In this document: in pieces, positions 6,891 to 10,536 of the stretch
How the letters are laid out: every line of letters begins with the position of its first letter
Numbering within the stretch: position 1 is the stretch's first letter
DNA from: an uncultured Archangium sp.
Lineage (GTDB): Bacteria; Myxococcota; Myxococcia; Myxococcales; Myxococcaceae
Reading direction: 5' to 3'
Assembly: GCA_937875615.1 (NCBI GenBank)
Contig: CALNBU010000462.1
Span: 1-10,536 of the forward strand
DNA length: 10,536 bases
The notes under the pieces: generated by a model
The model's database searches: none
What the model saw: only the letters and a program-made list of their open reading frames with translations
What the model was told of the DNA's origin: nothing
Made by a program: the position numbers and the translations under genes

Positions 6891-7622
6891 TCAGGGCCCG
6901 TCTTCGTCGACGTCGTCAGAACCCCACGTCGGCTCGTCAGCGGAAGGTGGCTCCGCGGCGAGCGAGACCTCGCCCACCCAGAGCTCGGCGACGGACACCA
7001 CCGCCGGCTCGCCGAAGGTCTGCGCCCCGGCGGTGGCCACCAGGGTCACCCAGCCGCGGCGGCCGTCCGCGGCGGTGCAGTACAGCAACGTCCCCGGCGC
7101 CGCGCCCGCGACCTCGGCTGACGGGCCTGCGCAGGTTCCACGGGACGCCACCTGCCACCTCGCCACGCGCGTCCCCTCCACGAAGAGCGGCACCGGCCCC
7201 AGCCGCCCCAGCAGCGCTTCGAGCCCTCGCGCGTCCCGCGGCACCTGCGCGGTGGTGGCGCGGTCATTCAGCGCGCCGCTGACGGTGAAGACCGCCTCCA
7301 CCAGCGCGCCCTCCGCCGAGCCCAGCGACCGCCGCGAGGAGAGCACCACGAAGTCGAAGAAGATGAGGCCCACGGCCGCCAGCACCGCCGCCTTCCAAGG
7401 TCCCCAACCCGGCCCGCGCCGGCCCTTGAGCACCAGCGTCGAGCCGAAGGTCAGCGCCACCGCGACGCCCACCAGCGAGAGCGGCAGCGACGGCAGCTCG
7501 TTCATCACCGTCACCGGGGCGCCCTGCGCGCGCGCGAAGCGCAGGAGGTCTCCTCCGTAGAGCCAGCCGAGGAAGCCCGCGAACAAGAGCTGCGCGGCGA
7601 AGCGCAGGCGATTCGCCGTCAC
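6891..7622 (-). CDS. Three-span membrane protein with periplasmic domain, coupled to the ABC exporter
   Basis: The protein is 243 residues from a GTG start at 7622-7620, whose bases overlap the exporter's TGA (GTGA). The frame stays open far upstream to 8333, but that part is low-complexity Gly/Ala/Arg/His shadow of the exporter and is not coding. Hydrophobic spans lie at about 7-26, 44-65 and 77-95. The basic loop KGRRGPGWGPWK between spans 2 and 3 should be cytoplasmic, which places the roughly 150-residue C-terminal part in the periplasm. That part contains two cysteines (C164, C182) that could form a disulfide, and it ends in an acidic tail (SDDVDEDGP). I do not recognise the domain. Overlap with the exporter implies coordinated synthesis and suggests an accessory or partner role (inference). 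A G-rich stretch (AGGGGA, 7624-7629) precedes the GTG, but its spacing is too short for a good Shine-Dalgarno. Confidence 0.8.
   Translation of the reverse strand: MTANRLRFAAQLLFAGFLGWLYGGDLLRFARAQGAPVTVMNELPSLPLSLVGVAVALTFGSTLVLKGRRGPGWGPWKAAVLAAVGLIFFDFVVLSSRRSLGSAEGALVEAVFTVSGALNDRATTAQVPRDARGLEALLGRLGPVPLFVEGTRVARWQVASRGTCAGPSAEVAGAAPGTLLYCTAADGRRGWVTLVATAGAQTFGEPAVVSVAELWVGEVSLAAEPPSADEPTWGSDDVDEDGP
7619..7622 (-). promoter_or_regulatory. GTGA stop/start overlap (translational coupling)
   Basis: The exporter ends in ...GGG ACG TGA. The GTG of the next gene uses three of these same bases, shifted by one frame. Four-base overlaps of this kind normally let terminating ribosomes reinitiate, keeping the two products in proportion. 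The overlap also fixes the start of the downstream gene, because no other start codon lies close by in that frame. Confidence 0.75.
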
Positions 7623-9601
7623 GTCCCCTGCCCCGCCAGCACGCTCGACGGGTCCACCGCCGAGGCGCGACGCGCCGGCAGCCAGGCGCCGGTCACCGCC
7701 GCCAGCGCCCCCAACAGCACGCCCGCCAACGGCAACCACCAGGGCACGGAGAAGAACGTCTCGGGCTTGAAGGGGAAGTCGGGGAGCACGCGGAGCGACA
7801 GCATATCGACCAACGCGCCGAGGCCCAGCGCCAAGAGCGTCCCCGCCGCGCCGCCGAGGAGCCCGAGCAGCAGCGCCTCCGCCAACACCAGCTTGAAGAC
7901 GTCGCCGCGCGTGGCGCCCACCGCGCGCATCACCCCGAGGTCCTTTTCCCGGGCCCGCGTCGCCGCCGAGAGCGCGTGGGCGATGTTGAAGGCGGCCAGA
8001 AGACAGATGAGCGCCGACAGCAGCGCCAGCGCCGAGGTGGTGATGGCCACCGCGGCTCCGGCGCTCTCCGCCAGGCGGCGCTCCCGGTCGTCGACGCGCA
8101 GGCCCATGTCGTTGATGGCGGCCAGCAACGCCGGCACCTCGCCCGGCGAGCTGGCCTCCAACGTCACCGCAGAGAAGAGGTCGGCTTCTTCTCCGAACTG
8201 GCGGTTGAGGCGCTGCGCGGTGGCCAGCGGGATGGTGAGGCCGGCGAGCAGCCCGCGCTCGGAGACGCCCACCACCTCCGCCGAGCCCCTGGCGGTCCCG
8301 CCGCGGCCCGGCGCCACGAAGCTGCGGTTCCACTCCACGGGGACCCGGAAGCCGGTGAGCATGCTGCCCGAGAGCTGCGGCAGCCCGCGTGCGGGCGCGA
8401 AGGTCTTGTTGTAGATTTCGAGCAACCGCGAGGCGGCCACCGCCGGCACCGGCGCACCTTCGCCCGGGTCGCTGAAGTCGCCGCTCTTCACGTCGGCGGC
8501 CACCAGCTCGGCGTCGACGCCCACCGCCAACACCTCGAAGCCCATGCGCAGGCGACGCCCGAAGAAGTCGCCGTCGTAGAAGCTCACCGCCGGCACCTTC
8601 ACCAGCTGTTTGCGCCAGGCGTGCGCGACGCCGGGGAGCGCCGACAGCCGGTCGACCGCGCCCTGGTCGAGCTGTCCGCCGAAGAGGCCCAGCGCCAGCT
8701 GCGAGGGCACCACCTCCACCAGCTTCGCGTCGACGGGGAAGACCTTCTCGCGCACCACCTGCCCCACGCCGAGGCCCAGGGCGGTGAAGAACACCAGCGC
8801 GCCGATGCCCATGGCCACGCCGAAGGTCGACGCCAGCGCGCCCCGGCGGTCGCGCCGGAGCTGCAGCCCCACCAGGCGCCGCAGCGAGGCGAAGGACAAG
8901 CGGCCCGGGCGCTGGGCCGGCGCCGAGGCGAGGACGGGCGCGGCCTGCGGTTCACCCGCCGCGAGCGGCAGGGAGATGACGCGCGAGGCCGCGTCGCGCA
9001 GCCGGTCTTCGTGGGTCACCGCGACGATGGTGAGCCCCTCGGCGTGCAGCGAGCGGAAGAGCGCGATGATGTCGTCGGCGGTCTGCGCGTCGAGGTTTCC
9101 GGTGGGCTCGTCGCACAACAGCACGCGGGGCCCGTTGAAGAGCGCGCGGGCGATGGCCACGCGCTGGCGCTCACCGCCGGACAGCTGCGAGGGCAACCGC
9201 CCGGCCTTGTCGCCCAGCCCGACGCGGGTCAGCGCCGCCAGGGCCTTCGCCTCGTCACGCGCGCCACCGAACGCCGAGGGGAGCAGCACGTTCTCCAGCG
9301 CGGTCAGCCCGCCGACCAGGTGGAAGAACTGGAAGACGAAGCCCACGTCTTCGCTGCGGAAGCGCGCCAACCCGGCCTCGGAGAGCTGCGAGAGCCGGCG
9401 GCCGGCCACCTCCACCTCGCCGGTGAAGCCCGCATCGAGGCCCCCCAGCACCTGCAGCAACGTCGACTTGCCCGCGCCGCTGCGGCCCACGATGGCCACG
9501 AACTCGCCGGGCGCGATGTGGAGCCCGACGTCGTCGAGCACCCGCACCTCGCCGCGCGTTCCGTCCTGGTAGGCGCGGGTGAGCCGCCGGGTGAGAATCA
9601 C
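7619..9601 (-). CDS. MacB-type ABC exporter, fused ATPase and FtsX-like permease
   Basis: This is a 660-residue protein, close to E. coli MacB in length. The N-terminal ATPase (1-215) has Walker A GRSGAGKST (39-47), Q-loop Q91, signature LSGGERQ (140-146), Walker B LLCDEPTGNLD (161-171, catalytic E165) and H-loop H197. All catalytic motifs are intact. The permease follows: one span at about 257-280, a periplasmic domain of about 230 residues (281-512), then three spans at about 515-540, 567-598 and 620-642. It carries the FtsX-family motif REKDLGVMRAVGATRGDVFK (551-570) in the cytoplasmic loop. Family members act as dimers that use ATP on the cytoplasmic side to drive periplasmic conformational change, extruding peptides or siderophores (MacB) or extracting lipoproteins (LolCDE). 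No MacA-type adaptor or TolC gene is visible, so the substrate is open. The start is GTG, overlapping the stop of the upstream gene. Confidence 0.93.
   Translation of the reverse strand: MILTRRLTRAYQDGTRGEVRVLDDVGLHIAPGEFVAIVGRSGAGKSTLLQVLGGLDAGFTGEVEVAGRRLSQLSEAGLARFRSEDVGFVFQFFHLVGGLTALENVLLPSAFGGARDEAKALAALTRVGLGDKAGRLPSQLSGGERQRVAIARALFNGPRVLLCDEPTGNLDAQTADDIIALFRSLHAEGLTIVAVTHEDRLRDAASRVISLPLAAGEPQAAPVLASAPAQRPGRLSFASLRRLVGLQLRRDRRGALASTFGVAMGIGALVFFTALGLGVGQVVREKVFPVDAKLVEVVPSQLALGLFGGQLDQGAVDRLSALPGVAHAWRKQLVKVPAVSFYDGDFFGRRLRMGFEVLAVGVDAELVAADVKSGDFSDPGEGAPVPAVAASRLLEIYNKTFAPARGLPQLSGSMLTGFRVPVEWNRSFVAPGRGGTARGSAEVVGVSERGLLAGLTIPLATAQRLNRQFGEEADLFSAVTLEASSPGEVPALLAAINDMGLRVDDRERRLAESAGAAVAITTSALALLSALICLLAAFNIAHALSAATRAREKDLGVMRAVGATRGDVFKLVLAEALLLGLLGGAAGTLLALGLGALVDMLSLRVLPDFPFKPETFFSVPWWLPLAGVLLGALAAVTGAWLPARRASAVDPSSVLAGQGT
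9598..9601 (-). promoter_or_regulatory. GTGA stop/start overlap (translational coupling)
   Basis: The TGA of the upstream unknown gene (9600-9598) shares bases with the exporter's GTG start (9601-9599). This is the second identical 4-base overlap in this operon and implies coupled translation of all three genes. It also supports GTG as the exporter start, since the encoded VILTRRLTRAYQDG leads directly into the first ATPase strand. Confidence 0.75.
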
Positions 9602-10510
9602 GGGCTGCCCAGCTTCACCTGCACGCGGAAGCGCACGCGACCGTCGCGGACCCCCGCCTGCAGGGTCAGCCCCTTGAGGTCATCGGTGGCGTCGAGCCAC
9701 CGCGACGCCGCCGTCTTCATGGCGAAGCCGCCGAGGCCCCAGGTGCTGTCCGGCAACGCGCGCACCGACGCCGCGAGCTTCTGAAAGTCGAGCGCCACCG
9801 CCAGCGCGTCGTCCGGGAGCCCTGCCACCGGGCTGCCCGCCTTGCCGTCGCCGGCCACCAGCTCGCCGAGGCGTCGCACCGGAGAGCCGAAGAAGACCAG
9901 CTCGCCCCTCGGCGCGAAGTGCACGCCCTCGCCCTGCGCCCAGGTGGTGAGCAGGGCCTTCTGCCCGTCGTCGCGGGTGCGCACCTCCATCTGCGCGCCG
10001 AACTTCGGCGCGATGCCCTGGAGCTGCTCGAGCGCCGGCCACACCGCGTCGCCGGACTTCACCGGCGTCACGCCCGCGAGCTGCGCGTAGGCGAAGGGGT
10101 TGGTGCGGCGGATGTCGAGGTCGGGCATGCCCGCCCCCAGCGGCGGCGCCTCGCTCAGCGAGAGCGACATCGCGGACCCCGGCTTCAGCTGGTCGAAGAG
10201 CTGCGTCTTGAGGTCGAAGCGCCAGTCGAAGAAGACCCGCGTCAGCCCGGAGCCCAGCAGCTGCCTCTTCCACGCGTCGAGCTTCGAGGGGTCTCCGTTG
10301 AAGCGCGCCACCAGGAACGCGTCGCGCGGGAGGTACCCCAGGGTGTCGACGGCGTCGGCCTGCGGCACCAGCGCGGCGAACTTCGTGCCGTCGTCTTTCC
10401 AGGCCCCCACGCCGTCGAGGTCGACGCCCGCGGCGGTCAACGTCGCCGAGACGAGGACGCTCTGCAGCGGGCCCTGCAGCAGCGCCGGCGAGCCGGTGGG
10501 CACCCACACC
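9598..10510 (-). CDS. 5'-truncated protein of unknown function, first visible gene of the ABC operon
   Basis: There are 303 complete genuine codons (through 10509), and the frame is still open where genomic sequence stops at 10510. The GTG at 10509 is therefore not evidence for a start, and the N-terminus, including any signal peptide, is missing. The visible part is mixed alpha/beta with no transmembrane segment. Two related motifs stand out, LPRDAFLVARF (60-70) and LPDDALAVALDF (231-242), suggesting duplicated halves. A 'LP-x-DA-x-x-V' pattern resembles large secreted proteins of the DUF3352 type, but that likeness is weak. The C-terminus is beta-rich (GLTLQAGVRDGRVRFRVQVKLG). Coupling to the exporter by a GTGA overlap suggests a periplasmic or membrane-associated partner (inference); it does not look like a MacA adaptor. 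Confidence 0.8.
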
Positions 10511-10536
10511 AGATCGGAAGAGCGTCGTGTAGGGAA
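10511..10536. other. Illumina TruSeq adapter remnant at contig end (not genomic)
   Basis: From 10511 to the end, the sequence opens with AGATCGGAAGAGCGTCGTG and finishes with AGGGAA, matching the Illumina TruSeq universal adapter read from a fragment end over all 26 bases. A match of that length, beginning exactly at the standard adapter junction and sitting at the very end of the sequence, is not expected by chance. The - strand gene reads through it without a stop as FPTRRSSDL, a peptide known as an adapter-derived contaminant in protein databases. Genomic sequence therefore ends at 10510. Confidence 0.96.

Noticed and set aside
7623..8333. Upstream extension of the three-span membrane protein to an ATG at 8333
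   Set aside because: The added 237 residues are low-complexity Gly/Ala/Arg/His lying inside the exporter gene in another frame. The GTG at 7622 overlapping the exporter stop is a far better start.
7976..9784. A 602-codon open frame on the + strand
   Set aside because: It is antisense to the ABC exporter, which carries every expected catalytic motif. The product is compositionally biased and motif-free.

Overview
The window is GC-rich DNA with a strong G/C third-position bias, and that bias produces several long antisense shadow ORFs. The gene content suggests a predatory or fruiting-type deltaproteobacterium (Myxococcota). It includes a Ser/Thr protein kinase with a Pro/Thr-rich linker, one membrane span and a PEGA-like C-terminus. 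It also includes a secreted lipoprotein combining thrombospondin-type-3 repeats, a 'PDAG' tract and a ricin-type domain. This taxonomic call is inference from protein architecture; no rRNA or other marker gene is present.

Layout: a C-terminal fragment of a probable TPR-type protein enters from the left on the + strand (to 287). Every other gene lies on the - strand, so the reading order is right to left. From the right end: (a) a 5'-truncated protein of unknown function (to 9598), a MacB-type ABC exporter with fused ATPase and permease (9601-7619), and a small three-span membrane protein (7622-6891). These three are joined by two 4-base GTGA start/stop overlaps and form a tight, translationally coupled operon. 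(b) A single lipoprotein gene (6807-4978), flanked by gaps of 83 and 93 bases. (c) A Ser/Thr kinase (4884-2917, TTG start), a Ycf46-like AAA+ ATPase (2857-1118) and a polytopic membrane protein (1108-290). The last two are 9 bases apart and probably cotranscribed; the kinase is 59 bases upstream and may belong to the same unit.

The right-hand 26 bases (10511-10536) are not genomic. They match the Illumina TruSeq adapter, so the contig ends at 10510 and the first gene of the ABC operon is cut by an assembly or trimming artefact. Read through on the - strand, the adapter adds the known contaminant peptide FPTRRSSDL in frame to that gene.

Functionally, the ABC unit looks like a MacB/Lol-type envelope transporter without a visible MacA partner; the two coupled unknown proteins are the natural candidates for accessory factors. 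The kinase/AAA/membrane group may be a signalling module, but only proximity supports that. I see no RNA genes, CRISPR arrays, insertion sequences or phage genes. All gaps between genes are under 100 bases.
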